This document shows positions 24,269 through 33,369 of a DNA stretch of 64,000 nucleotides, piece after piece. This stretch comes from Luteibacter rhizovicinus DSM 16549. GTDB lineage: Bacteria > Pseudomonadota > Gammaproteobacteria > Xanthomonadales > Rhodanobacteraceae. The DNA lies in contig NZ_CP017480.1 in NCBI RefSeq assembly GCF_001887595.1, forward strand, positions 3,934,001-3,998,000, given 5' to 3'. The translations under genes were made by a program, and so were the position numbers. Position 1 is the stretch's first letter; each line of letters begins with the position of its first letter. The notes below the pieces were generated by a model. That model ran no database searches, was not told the DNA's origin, and worked only from the letters and a program-made list of their open reading frames with translations.

Positions 24269-26152
24269 CTAGGGGGCAGTGTCACCCCGCTTCACATTCC
24301 CGACCACCGGAAACTCAGCGGCAGGCGGGATTTCCGGCATGGTCTCGGTCATGCGCGGGAAAGTGCCACCCTCGTCGCGCTTCACGATGTGCAGCTTGGC
24401 CTCGGGCATACGCAGGCGGTGGCGAAGCATCGCCGCCGCCAGCTCGAAGCCTTCCTGATCACCACGCTCGAGGCGATGAGCAAGGCCGCCGAGCCAGCCG
24501 GCCAGCTCGTCCTCGACACCCGGAGGGACCTTGTGGATGAGAGACGGATCGAACACCACTACGACCTGCGAATCGTGCAGCTTCCTGCGGAGGAATCCCG
24601 CCATGCAGGTCGACCAGCGTTCCTGGAACTCGGGAGGAAAGCGGCAGTCACGGCCCGTGAAGTCGATGGTGCGGGTTGCCGACCCGCTCGCCACTTGGGT
24701 CGAGAGGGTGACAGTCGCCTCAACACTGTAGTTGTTGTCCTGAGGGCGGTTGGTCAGTGTCAGTCGCGATCCGTTTGGAATCGGCTCTATCTTGTAGCCA
24801 ATCTCGATCGGGCTCGACTGGGTCAGGTTCAGTAGCTTAGGGTCCGGAACCGTGACCGTCTTGGTCAGCGCCAGAATGGTCTTGGCCGGGTCGAGCGCAA
24901 TCCCGTCGATTGCCCAACTCGCGCTCGAACCCGGTAAAAACAGGGGATGCGTGGCATCGATCGTCACGGTCTGACGGTTCTCGATCCAGTCGAAACGCCA
25001 GTCTCCGCTGACGCAGAAGCGTTCCCCCGGCTTGAAGGTCACGTGACCGGACCCGGTCACCTTCTCCTGGTTGGCGACGCCTTCAGACACGGCGATGACA
25101 CCACCCGACAATACCTTGTCGGCGAGCCTGACCCGAAGGACGTGGCGGACTGGGTCATAGGCGATGGGCATGACGCCCATCGGCCCCAGCAAGTTGATCG
25201 CCGCGCCAAGCCCGCCGGCTGAGGACGGTCCCACCGGGATAGAGCGGAGGTAGGTGCCGGAATGCTTGCCTGGATATCTGAGGTCGGCGATCTCTCCCTT
25301 GTCCTGCGTGACGATGAGATAGGGCTGCGAGAGGCCTGCGTCCCATCCGCTGTTCTCGTAGAACTCGATGACGTAGTCATTGCCGTCCGGACGCGTCAAA
25401 TGCAGGCCTTGTGGTGCGAGCGCGGCATCGCGGCCCATCCACTGACGCGCGCGAATCTCGAACTGGCCGTCGAAGCCTGAGGTCAGCATCACATTTTGCG
25501 TGTCGATCCATCCCCGGGCGTTGGCTGTCACGCCATTTATGCTCGGGCCAAGCGTCTGGTACTCCAGCTGGGCCCCGAGCGGCGGCGCCGCGCTGTGCCG
25601 CGCTTCGGCAAACCAACCGTACGCCATTGCACTCATGATGCAGTGGCGATGACCATAGCCACCGGGAGCCTCGCCAGAGACCTGGAACGCCGTGTTCCAT
25701 GTAAAGGAGTGAGGCGGGCCGACAATGCCGTGGCCCAGTTCATGGGAGACGAAGTCGAACGGGTCCCCAGCGCGCATGATCAGCGCGTGATGCTGAGCAT
25801 GACGCGAGGTGACGGAGCACGATCCTCCGTCGGATGCCACGCTGGCATCGAGGCCGAGTACTACGATGATGGAGTTATAAGGCGTCAGATCGACCCCATG
25901 CGCGCCCTCCATCAGGTCGACGATCAGCTTTGACGTGGCGCCGCGCGCTGAGAAGTCACGCACCGGTGCGTTGTCCACTACCCAATCGAAAACCTGGCCG
26001 TCAAGAATGACGTCGCCATCCGACTGCTTGAGCCAATAGGCGGCCTGACCGTAGAACTGGTTGAAGAAATAGCTTTCGTACCAGCTCTTGCTGCGCGGGG
26101 TGACCACCGGACCCCATTGCCACAAGACAACCGCGACGTTGTAGATTGCCAT
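24269..26152 (-). CDS. Large metzincin-like zinc metallopeptidase, no signal peptide
   Basis: The 627-residue protein has the zinc-binding motif HELGHGIVGPPH at residues 137-148, i.e. HExGHxxGxxH, followed about 25 residues later by CIMSAMAYG, a good Met-turn. The C-terminal 450 residues are beta-rich and unassigned. No signal peptide or transmembrane segment is seen at the N-terminus (MAIYNVAVVLWQW), so it is either cytoplasmic or exported by a route that needs no Sec signal. It stands alone, 53 bases beyond the convergent SDR gene. Location ~3.5 kb from a T6SS makes a secreted effector possible, but no recognised effector motif is present. The specific peptidase family is not certain. Confidence 0.8.
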   Translation of the reverse strand: MAIYNVAVVLWQWGPVVTPRSKSWYESYFFNQFYGQAAYWLKQSDGDVILDGQVFDWVVDNAPVRDFSARGATSKLIVDLMEGAHGVDLTPYNSIIVVLGLDASVASDGGSCSVTSRHAQHHALIMRAGDPFDFVSHELGHGIVGPPHSFTWNTAFQVSGEAPGGYGHRHCIMSAMAYGWFAEARHSAAPPLGAQLEYQTLGPSINGVTANARGWIDTQNVMLTSGFDGQFEIRARQWMGRDAALAPQGLHLTRPDGNDYVIEFYENSGWDAGLSQPYLIVTQDKGEIADLRYPGKHSGTYLRSIPVGPSSAGGLGAAINLLGPMGVMPIAYDPVRHVLRVRLADKVLSGGVIAVSEGVANQEKVTGSGHVTFKPGERFCVSGDWRFDWIENRQTVTIDATHPLFLPGSSASWAIDGIALDPAKTILALTKTVTVPDPKLLNLTQSSPIEIGYKIEPIPNGSRLTLTNRPQDNNYSVEATVTLSTQVASGSATRTIDFTGRDCRFPPEFQERWSTCMAGFLRRKLHDSQVVVVFDPSLIHKVPPGVEDELAGWLGGLAHRLERGDQEGFELAAAMLRHRLRMPEAKLHIVKRDEGGTFPRMTETMPEIPPAAEFPVVGNVKRGDTAP

Positions 26153-26993
26153 GGAACGTTCCCCGCAGAAGGGCGCTCGGCGAACTCAGCTCGATATAAA
26201 TCCGGGATCCAGGCACATGATCGGCTCACAACTATGTCCGTGTTGACGTGGTGGATAGCCGCGTCTATCGCTAACCGCAACTTCATCACTCTGCGCGTAT
26301 TGACACCAAGCTCGTGCTGGCAACGTCCGACATTGCTGTTGTTTGAGTTGCTCACAATAAAGGGACTGTTATGGATGCCGCACGGGCAACGATATGTGCA
26401 CTAGCAAAATAGCCTAGCTTAGCGAGACGTCGTTTTTGTATATCTCAAATGGCTGAATCATGCTGTTTACACTCAACCGGAATTGCCATAAGCACTTTCG
26501 GCAAATGAGCTACGGAGATCTACCGCAGGGATAAAGCTTCCAACATTATCGATTCGCAGCATAGGGTTGCTGGAAGCTTGGGACCTTCAAAAGCGGAGCA
26601 GAGCGCCTCACGCCTCACTTGCAACTGGATGCATACGATAGCTACTCGGTCGACCTCACGGGGCAACTCGCCACAAGGATGGCATCTACCTACGCCGAAC
26701 TCATGACGGTAGACATTCGTTGTATCTGCATCGCCATTCGAGAAATCGGACCAGGCGGCGTCTCCCCCCTATGTTGCTTAATGTCTCTGACACCCTTTGC
26801 AGGCCGCAAAAGTGCACCTACAACGTTTGGCCGATGGTGTTTTCTCCTTCTCGTCGTCACAGTGATTCGCATGGCAGTATCCAGCCATGTAAGCGGACGG
26901 AGGACGCGAGCATTCTTTTTCTTGATCAAGCAGCTATGGGCATCAATCGAGATTTAGCCACTGACTAGTACTTACGGCTCGACGGGGAGTCAC
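26153..26993. other. Long non-coding stretch between metallopeptidase and exported pair
   Basis: These 841 bases are lower in GC than the flanks. Open frames exist, the longest 112 codons at 26619-26957, but none has a recognisable domain, good start context or convincing composition. The region would hold the promoter of the leftward metallopeptidase gene at one end and of the rightward exported pair at the other. I see no repeat, RNA gene or insertion sequence remnant. Confidence 0.5.
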
Positions 26994-27509
26994 ATGCAAG
27001 CTATCGAGCTGAAGCAGGTGATCGTTGCAATTTCCTTATGCGGCGCAAGCGTTGCTTCCGACGCGTTTGGTGAGCGCGGCCCTGTCGAGGAACAAATATC
27101 TGCCTGCTTCAATCGGGCGTATGCAGCGCTTTCGACGACAAAGGAATTTCGCGATCCAGCTGTCGGGGAGTACGAAGTCACGTGTGGGCAAGGGAACGGA
27201 TTAACAGCTGATAACAAGAATCAATGGTTTGATTTCGGCTTGCCGCCAAACTACAAGGTGGAGTCGGTCGTTTTTGTGTCAACTAGCAAGACCTCAGGCG
27301 GGTGGTATGCAAGCCCAACCGCAGTTCATAACCAGAGCGCACTTCGCACCTCGCTCGGGTGCAGCGGCCACAAAAGCATAAAGAGCGCGCGCGAGTGGTC
27401 GAAGGGTTACATCACGGGTTTGCTTCGTTATCTTCCAACTGAAGATGAGCGGTCGACCGCTCTCTCAAAATGCTTGCAAGAGACATTCGGGAATGGACAT
27501 GAGCCATAG
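26994..27509 (+). CDS. Unrecognised exported protein, 171 residues
   Basis: The N-terminus has a short hydrophobic segment (VIVAISLCGASVASDAFG) compatible with a Sec signal peptide and cleavage after ASDA or nearby. The mature part contains four cysteines, which could form disulfides in the periplasm or outside. I recognise no family. It overlaps the following gene by about 11 bases, so the two are probably translated from one message and may act together. Base composition is lower in GC than the T6SS genes, consistent with acquired DNA. Confidence 0.7.
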   Translation: MQAIELKQVIVAISLCGASVASDAFGERGPVEEQISACFNRAYAALSTTKEFRDPAVGEYEVTCGQGNGLTADNKNQWFDFGLPPNYKVESVVFVSTSKTSGGWYASPTAVHNQSALRTSLGCSGHKSIKSAREWSKGYITGLLRYLPTEDERSTALSKCLQETFGNGHEP

Positions 27510-29133
27510 ACGTTTCTATGTAATCCTCATGATTCTTGCGCTGGTCGTTCCGGTAAGGGCCGAGGTCTACAGGATCAGCCCCGGGTCGGCGCTCGCCATT
27601 GGCGAAGGCTTTGACGCACGTCAGCCACGCCGCGTATTCTTGCCCTGCATCGATTACAGCGGCCTGTGGGCAACGACGGCTTTCGACACGAAGCAGGCGC
27701 CAAAGCCAGATAGCCCGTACACGACCAGCGCTGGGTTCTCATTCCAGTCGAGCGAAATCGAGTCAAGGAAGCACCTATACGAATTCGTAAACATCTCCGC
27801 CTCGGTATCGGGGGGGTACGGTTTTTTTTCAGGTTCTGCATCCTTCCTTTCTGAAGATGAATTCAAGTTCGACGAGCACAGTTATCACTTTGCCATGCGG
27901 GCCGTCACTGAGTTTGGTGAATTTAGATTGATCAACCCGAAGCTCAATGCACAAGCAAAAGAAGCGTTAGCCCGTAGCCCTGCCGCATTCTTCGAACGAT
28001 GTGGAACAGAATTTGTTGGGCAGCAAACTCGTGGCGCATCGATCGCGGTTGTCTACTCTGTTTATAGCCTCGACCAAAGCAAGCGATCGAGGATTGAAGC
28101 TTCGTTGAAGGCAGGCTTTGACAGCGGCGTATCAAGCGTAGGAGGCAATGCGGAATACACCAAGATACTGGCGGAGGCCATTCAGACAGGTACGCTGAAA
28201 ATTCACGTGTACGGCTTTGGTGGCGAAGGGATGTCTGCACTAAACGAGTTGATTACAAGCAGTGCAGACATTCCGAAGGTAAAAGCGGCTATCCAGGACT
28301 ACGTCAAGAAATTGAATGTGCAAAGCTCCGTTCCCATCGCTTATGCAACGGGCAATATGACATCGCTGGACTCGCGACTCGGCTCGGTAGATTTCGGCAT
28401 ATTCAACAGGTATCTTGCAGAGTACATCGTCGCTTTTGAGGACCTCGCAGCATATCGGGAGACAGTCAGGCGGTTGCTTAGATCCCAAGCTGCTCAGCGA
28501 CTAACCGACTCAGATCAAAAGAAGTTGGAGGCTGCATTCGACCAAGCTGGTTCAATCTCAAGCGGCATAGTAGAAAAAGCACTCGGATGTCGCGATGAGC
28601 TGAATAAGCGCGTCAATGCCGTGACCATGACTAGCAAGCCCAAAGGCTTAGAGACGCAGTCAATTCAGTGTCTTCACCTAACGTCGGCAGAGCTCACTAT
28701 GTCTCTCCCGGCGCTTCCGAATACTCTCCCGTTCACGGTGAAGTACTTTACTGATATCAACGGTGTTGCGCCCACTGCTGGGTATCTCTACTTGATCGTC
28801 GAGGGACGTGGGCTACAGGAAGCGTACCTTGTGGGGGGCTATTCGGCTCAGACGAAGCAGAATAGCGGACAATTCGAGGTGCTGAAAATCGAGCCCCTCT
28901 CGGACGGTGGGCAACGAATCAAACAGGACTTCGACCTACAGAAGCTTCGGATGAAGGCCCCGGTTGCCGTCGCAGTGAAGCTCGTAGACGGGTTCACGGA
29001 TTTCTATGAGCTAACGATCCCGGACGTACCGAAGGCAGGATTGACTGCGACATCATTACCGCTTGGCGAATCGGCTTTAAAGGCCGCGCCGGATGCTGAG
29101 ATCAAAGTCATGAAGCTGGAGCGGTTGCGCTGA
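27499..29133 (+). CDS. Exported protein with possible MACPF-like core
   Basis: Started at the ATG at 27499 (upstream GGGA at suitable spacing), the product is 544 residues with a clear signal peptide (FYVILMILALVVPVRA, cleavage after VRA). An upstream in-frame ATG at 27445 would bury the signal. Residues ~165-185 read FFERCGTEFVGQQTRGASI, resembling the MACPF/CDC signature in which an aromatic/GTH-F segment is followed by a Gly pair; preceding Ser/Gly/aromatic segments could be the beta-sheet core. The C-terminal third is beta-rich and unassigned. If MACPF-like, it would be a pore-forming or membrane-binding protein. The resemblance is short and I hold it loosely. The gene contains adjacent G7 and T8 runs at 27810-27829. 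Confidence 0.65.
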   Translation: MSHRRFYVILMILALVVPVRAEVYRISPGSALAIGEGFDARQPRRVFLPCIDYSGLWATTAFDTKQAPKPDSPYTTSAGFSFQSSEIESRKHLYEFVNISASVSGGYGFFSGSASFLSEDEFKFDEHSYHFAMRAVTEFGEFRLINPKLNAQAKEALARSPAAFFERCGTEFVGQQTRGASIAVVYSVYSLDQSKRSRIEASLKAGFDSGVSSVGGNAEYTKILAEAIQTGTLKIHVYGFGGEGMSALNELITSSADIPKVKAAIQDYVKKLNVQSSVPIAYATGNMTSLDSRLGSVDFGIFNRYLAEYIVAFEDLAAYRETVRRLLRSQAAQRLTDSDQKKLEAAFDQAGSISSGIVEKALGCRDELNKRVNAVTMTSKPKGLETQSIQCLHLTSAELTMSLPALPNTLPFTVKYFTDINGVAPTAGYLYLIVEGRGLQEAYLVGGYSAQTKQNSGQFEVLKIEPLSDGGQRIKQDFDLQKLRMKAPVAVAVKLVDGFTDFYELTIPDVPKAGLTATSLPLGESALKAAPDAEIKVMKLERLR

Positions 29134-29296
29134 ACATCAAACGCAGAGTTTCTAAACCGCTGTAACAAGGTTGCCCGCACTTACCTAGATGGGCACGGCG
29201 AACGTCGAGCAAAAGGTCGACGCACGCTTCGGCCGGATGAAGTTGGTACTCTCGCAAGGGTGGCAACAGGGTGTCCGGGAACAAGAAATCAAAGGA

Positions 29297-29743
29297 CTAG
29301 ATGCGAGCAATGTGAGATACAGCAGCCAGGCAAACATCAATCAGTGCTGTTTGATGGCGGCATCGCGGCCGCCACTGGCTTCCCTGACAACGAGCGAGGG
29401 GTTGCCACGGCGTTTGCGTGCCCGCTGTGGACTGACGCATGTAATAGGAAACCATTCGTTCGGTTTTCCACCCGCCGGCTTGTTGGATCTGCACACTCGT
29501 CGTGCCATTTTCGGCAAGGTCGCTTGCGGTACCGATTCGCGTCGAATGCCCGCTGATCGTTCCGGCATGTCGAGCCCGGCCACTTTCGCCCGTCCACGGA
29601 AGATTCGCGCGATTTCCTGTGCCAACAGGGCAGGGGAGGACGATTACTCGGTCTTTGGTCGACCCGCCGATGGGCCGAAAAAGGGCGCCTTCCGTGACAC
29701 TGGCCGTGGCCTGCCAGGCGCGAATTCGGGCGATTGGTGCCAT
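29297..29743 (-). pseudogene. Decayed C-terminal fragment of a tyrosine recombinase
   Basis: Reading the minus strand, segments of an integrase catalytic domain occur in order but in two frames: VTEGALFRPI, then (shifted frame) AQEIARIFRGRAKVAGLD, then (first frame again) SGHSTRIGTASDLAENG with the HxxR box and AGGWKTERMVSYYMR with the Trp and the Tyr nucleophile. Two compensating frameshifts are therefore needed, around 29640 and 29570. The N-terminal core-binding domain and the first catalytic Arg are absent. It is a remnant of an integration event at the left edge of the defence-like region. It is not the same gene as the intact recombinase at 38.2 kb, which has different motif sequences. 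Confidence 0.8.
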
Positions 29744-29874
29744 CTAAAGGTGAACTCCTGCGACAAAAGGGCTATGTCCGCCAGCATCGGCTACTGGTGA
29801 GTGGGTCGCTAGCGATCTAGAATCAAAAATGCGAGTGCAGTGTTCAAATACAACCGCGGGTTACTGAGAAGATC

Positions 29875-30129
29875 ATGGCCAAGAACGAGAAGACATCCGC
29901 GAAGGCGGCGTCGAAGGCATCAAAGGCCTTGCAGGATTCGACCTTCTTCAAGTCAACGAAATCCGTCGCTGGTAGCGATCTGACCCAGACTCTTAAGAAG
30001 GGCAGTGCGAGTTTTCCGGTGAAGTCCTTTCCGATTAAGGGGAGCAGCCTCACGAAGGCGGAGCGCTCATTGGCCGTACGATTGGTTGCTGCGAGTTCGC
30101 TTCTGTCGACGCGCACCAGGAAGAAGTAG
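29875..30129 (+). CDS. Small Lys/Ser/Ala-rich protein, partner of the next gene
   Basis: The 84-residue protein is basic and rich in Lys, Ser and Ala (KTSAKAASKASKALQ), with a central KSVAGSDLTQTL. From memory, short proteins with a similar ts..aKsaAGSaLsQ pattern occur elsewhere, but I cannot name a family. It ends three bases before the ATG of the next gene, so the two form a tight two-gene unit. A role as regulator, antitoxin-like partner or nucleic-acid binding protein is possible; none is shown. The start at ATG 29875 is the only good one. Confidence 0.7.
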   Translation: MAKNEKTSAKAASKASKALQDSTFFKSTKSVAGSDLTQTLKKGSASFPVKSFPIKGSSLTKAERSLAVRLVAASSLLSTRTRKK

Positions 30130-30132
30130 GAA

Positions 30133-30762
30133 ATGGCCCGGAACACGGATGTTGATCCTGACTCAGTCTTCGTCAATTGCCCCTTTTCGACGGAATACCG
30201 GCCGCTGCTCGAATGCATGGTCTTCAGCATCTTAGCCTGTGGATTCCGACCACGTTCGGCGCTAGAAGCCAGCGACGGCGGCGATGTGCGTCTTGATAAG
30301 ATTATTCGCCTCGTCAAGGAATCGGCCTACAGCATTCATGACATTTCTGTCGTCGAGTTGGACGACACGAACCAGTTGCCGCGATTTAATATGCCCTTTG
30401 AACTCGGCCGCGTGATCGGCTGTAAGAAGCTCGCGGGGCGGAAGTACACATCGAGATCCGTGCTCGTGCTCGAGCGCGAACGATTTACCTATCAAAAGTG
30501 CCTCTCAGACATCGCCGGTCAGGACACGCGGGCGCACGGGGACTCTCCGCGTGCGCTCGCACGGATCGTGCGCACTTGGCTATCCCAGGAATCCGGTCGC
30601 ACCGGGATCCCAGGCGATCAACGGATATTTGTCGCCTACTAATTGTTCGCGGCGGAGCTTCCGGCACTGTGTGATGCCTCAGGCTTGGACTACACAGAGC
30701 TCAGCTATCCGGATCTTCTTGGATTCGCTCAGCAATGGCTGCAGGAGCGCAGCAGCCAATGA
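30133..30762 (+). pseudogene. NDT/TIR-like Rossmann-fold protein interrupted by an in-frame stop
   Basis: The first 169 codons read VFVNCPFSTEYRPLLECM, ALEASDGGDVRLDKI, YSIHDISVVELD, RFNMPFELGRVIGCK and SDIAGQDTRAHG. This is a widespread uncharacterised family whose MPFELG box recalls the nucleoside 2-deoxyribosyltransferase and TIR-like folds that bind NAD or nucleotides; that fold assignment is an inference. A TAA at 30640-30642 stops the frame, but the same frame continues for 39 more sensible codons (LFAAELPALCDASGLDYTEL, ending QQWLQERSSQ) to TGA at 30760-30762, as family members normally do. It is either a recent nonsense mutation, a tolerated truncation, or readthrough. The upstream 84-residue gene is three bases away. 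Confidence 0.75.
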
Positions 30763-31263
30763 CACGTCCAACGGCAGTGCGGTATCTCCCTCGAGGCCGC
30801 CATAAGGCCCGTGATCATAATTAACCCGTTGAGGACAAAATTACGCCGGTAGCGATAGGAAGAGACACCGGTACGATCATCTGCGAGGCACATTCGTTTA
30901 TTCGCATAATGTATATTATGTCCAATTTGGCATTTGGCTTAATTCACAAGATTGTCAAAAGTGTCGTGTGCGTGAATCGCTAAAGTCGGTTCAGGACGTC
31001 CTCTAAATGTGAGGTTTCGGCCACTACGGTTGTCCCGAGGCCGCTATTCAAACGCTCTTCGTGCGCCATTCTCGACAGATTGCCGCTAAATATGCGCCGT
31101 CAAGCAACCCGACCCCACTGCTAAGCAATTCTCGTGTCAGAAGTCAGCTTTCGCTGTCCTCGAACCAAGGACTTCTGTCTCACATTGAGATCTCGTCGCC
31201 TAGTGAGGTAAGACACATCCAAGTACTTAATACAGGGTGTCGTTCCGCACAGCGAGCCTCTGG
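30763..31263. other. Intergenic AT-rich region between convergent genes
   Basis: About 500 bases with lower GC than the surroundings. Near 30905-30920 there is an inverted repeat with arms CATAAT and ATTATG around a 4-base centre. No convincing gene is present, and it ends at the stop of the leftward membrane-protein gene. The inverted repeat sits in AT-rich sequence and could be chance, an operator, or a remnant of mobile DNA. Confidence 0.45.
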
Positions 31264-32532
31264 CTACTTTCCTTGCCTAGCCTTCGTATCCTGATCGTTC
31301 GGAAGACAGCTTTCAACGCGGCGCACCTGTTTGACTGGGATAGTCGTCGTAGGCCCCTCGAGCGTGACTTTGGCCTGGTAACCATCCATCTGCGCCACGT
31401 AGACCAGGTCGCGACTGGCAAGCTTCGGGCCATCCCCGGCAATGCCCTCCCAGTCCTTTACGACGGCCTCGCTCGAAGAGATCAGCCGTACGCAGGTGCC
31501 TCCATGGAAGTCCCGCTCTTGCAAGAGCTTGGCTGGCAAACGCGCAGCGAACGGTGGCGAGATCAACGGGATCGCAGTCATGGCAAGACAGATGAAGACT
31601 GCTTGCTGCAGTACCTCTAAACGAAGCCCGTGCTTGACTCTCGTGGCGACAAAATACTGCGCGCCAACGACAGCCATCGAACAGGCAACCCCGGCAGCCC
31701 AGCGAGCGGTATCTGTCATTGTGGGATTGTGCTGGCCCAGCGAGAACGCGAATTTGAAGACCACGGTTGCGCATATGCACTGGATAAACAGGCAGTACAA
31801 TGCAACGCCGCCGACCAGCCAGGCACCGAGACCGGTAATCTTCGCGCGTCGCCTCACGCCTTGGAGCGCGAAGATCGCGGCAGCCACGCCACCAATGCCT
31901 AGGGCCCATGCCGTCCATCGTGCATAAGTAGGCAGCTCGTCGTAAATGGACATAGCAATGAGGAGCGCGCCCACCCCGATGAACTGCGCAGCGAGCCACG
32001 AGCGGCCCAGATCGGCGCCTCCAAACGGGTTGTACCGCCGCCTCCCCTTAGCGGAACGATGACCGTCGATCAATCGCCTCCCCTGCCGATCCATCCCTAC
32101 CCACATCACGGCGGACGGACTCACCAAGCAGACGCTCAATGCGGTGGTGCCCAGGAACACGAAACAGAATAGCATCGGCCATGCCGCCAGCACGGGTGCT
32201 GAAACGATCGCCACTGGCATTGCGTATACGGTCTTGAACTCGAATAAATACAAAGCAGAGAGAGCGAAGGCGACGCTACCAAGAAACGCCCACGACTTAG
32301 TCAGCCACTCAATAAACTGAAGCGCGACCTGAAACGCCGGCACTGCGGGCGCAGCTGACGGATGCAATTCATTTTGTCCTTCAATGAACAATAGCTTCTC
32401 TCGACGTGGGAAAAGACGACCGGATGGGGTTTTATTTGTGCCCGGGCGCTTGGCGCCGACGCTGCGTGATGCCCCGGCGTCCTGATCGACGAAGCGGCCC
32501 GCATTCGCCTCCTTAGAGCTCAACTTACTCAT
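31264..32532 (-). CDS. Unrecognised multi-pass membrane protein, 422 residues
   Basis: A soluble N-terminal stretch of ~75 residues (charged, with RLFPRREKLLF) is followed by about seven hydrophobic segments between residues ~78 and 325 (e.g. WAFLGSVAFALSALYLF, AWPMLFCFVFLGTTALSVCL, AVFICLAMTAIPLI) and a C-terminal soluble tail of ~95 residues. I recognise no family. It is the last gene of a leftward set starting with the KfrA-like gene, 95 bases after a gene for a possible nuclease. As part of a defence-like set, a membrane effector or anchor role is conceivable. Codon use is less GC-biased than in the T6SS genes. Confidence 0.75.
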   Translation of the reverse strand: MSKLSSKEANAGRFVDQDAGASRSVGAKRPGTNKTPSGRLFPRREKLLFIEGQNELHPSAAPAVPAFQVALQFIEWLTKSWAFLGSVAFALSALYLFEFKTVYAMPVAIVSAPVLAAWPMLFCFVFLGTTALSVCLVSPSAVMWVGMDRQGRRLIDGHRSAKGRRRYNPFGGADLGRSWLAAQFIGVGALLIAMSIYDELPTYARWTAWALGIGGVAAAIFALQGVRRRAKITGLGAWLVGGVALYCLFIQCICATVVFKFAFSLGQHNPTMTDTARWAAGVACSMAVVGAQYFVATRVKHGLRLEVLQQAVFICLAMTAIPLISPPFAARLPAKLLQERDFHGGTCVRLISSSEAVVKDWEGIAGDGPKLASRDLVYVAQMDGYQAKVTLEGPTTTIPVKQVRRVESCLPNDQDTKARQGK

Positions 32533-32627
32533 CCATTGATCCCTGTCATTGATCTGTGTCGTTCATCCTGGACTGGCCAACAGCCGATCCGCGTGTTGTC
32601 GGAGCCCGATACTGTTGTTTGGTCCTG

Positions 32628-33365
32628 TCAGCGCTCCTGCTCGGGGCTTTCTGGCGGCGTCGGTTCGCTTCTTTCTTTTTTGCGAGGTGGTATGTGGGTC
32701 GAATGGTCGCGAGTTCGTTCATGGCGTGCCTGCAATTTGATGAGCTCCTCGTGAGTTCGCCATATATCAGTCAGATCGGCGAGATGTGCGTATTCGATGA
32801 TTCCTTCGCGTACCGCTACTAACAAGGCGGCGCCGCCACCGGTTGGCTTCTTCGGACCCTCGTGGAGAGAGCGCAGAATCCGAAGGTAGTGCGCACATAG
32901 GTCCGGGCTCGGATCATCTGGCGGCGAGAGCATTGTCGCAGCGGTCTTACGGCACAGCTCGGGAATTGTGCAGTGATGCTGTCGCCCCTCCATGAGATAC
33001 GGCCGCTCACTTAGATGTATCTCTACGCGACGTTCAGCGGCCTCAATATGATAAATGTGCACGATGTGGTGTATCGAGAAGCTGGTCGCGACCAACTCGC
33101 GAGCTCGCTCCTCGCACCAGAGTATCTCCGCCAGATCTGCGAGCTTCTTGTGTTCTTTCATCTCTTGATTCGTTGCACGCTTGAATTCGATAAGGCGAAA
33201 GTAACGTGGCGCCTTGATCAAAAGATCGCCCAACGACTGGTCTAGCGGGGTCTGCTGCAGTAGATCGACGCCACTGACTAAAACGGACGTTCCTAACTGC
33301 GCACCGACCTCCAGGCCGAGGCCATAAAGGAAGCTGCCGATGACGGTGTTCTCGTAGAGGTCCAT
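32628..33365 (-). CDS. Possible PD-(D/E)xK-like protein, 245 residues
   Basis: The preferred start is ATG 33365 (MDLYENTVIGSF), four bases after the stop of the upstream gene and with GGAA upstream; an in-frame ATG at 33425 would overlap that gene by 56 bases. Residues 47-62 read DLLIKAPRYFRLIEFK, matching the spacing of a PD-(D/E)xK core (D47, E60, K62). The rest is helical with several cysteines and histidines (SFSIHHIVHIYHIE) and a Pro/Arg-rich, charged tail. No named family is evident. Its neighbour upstream encodes a membrane protein and the pair is probably co-translated. A nuclease role is an inference from the short motif. Confidence 0.7.
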   Translation of the reverse strand: MDLYENTVIGSFLYGLGLEVGAQLGTSVLVSGVDLLQQTPLDQSLGDLLIKAPRYFRLIEFKRATNQEMKEHKKLADLAEILWCEERARELVATSFSIHHIVHIYHIEAAERRVEIHLSERPYLMEGRQHHCTIPELCRKTAATMLSPPDDPSPDLCAHYLRILRSLHEGPKKPTGGGAALLVAVREGIIEYAHLADLTDIWRTHEELIKLQARHERTRDHSTHIPPRKKERSEPTPPESPEQER

Positions 33366-33369
33366 GGCT

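Noticed and set aside
26619..26957. A 112-codon plus-strand gene upstream of the exported pair
   Set aside because: No ribosome-binding site, no domain and irregular composition; open frame by chance cannot be excluded.
29189..29800. A 203-codon plus-strand frame between the MACPF-like and 84-residue genes
   Set aside because: It is antisense to recognisable integrase motifs and has no family resemblance; the minus-strand remnant explains the sequence.
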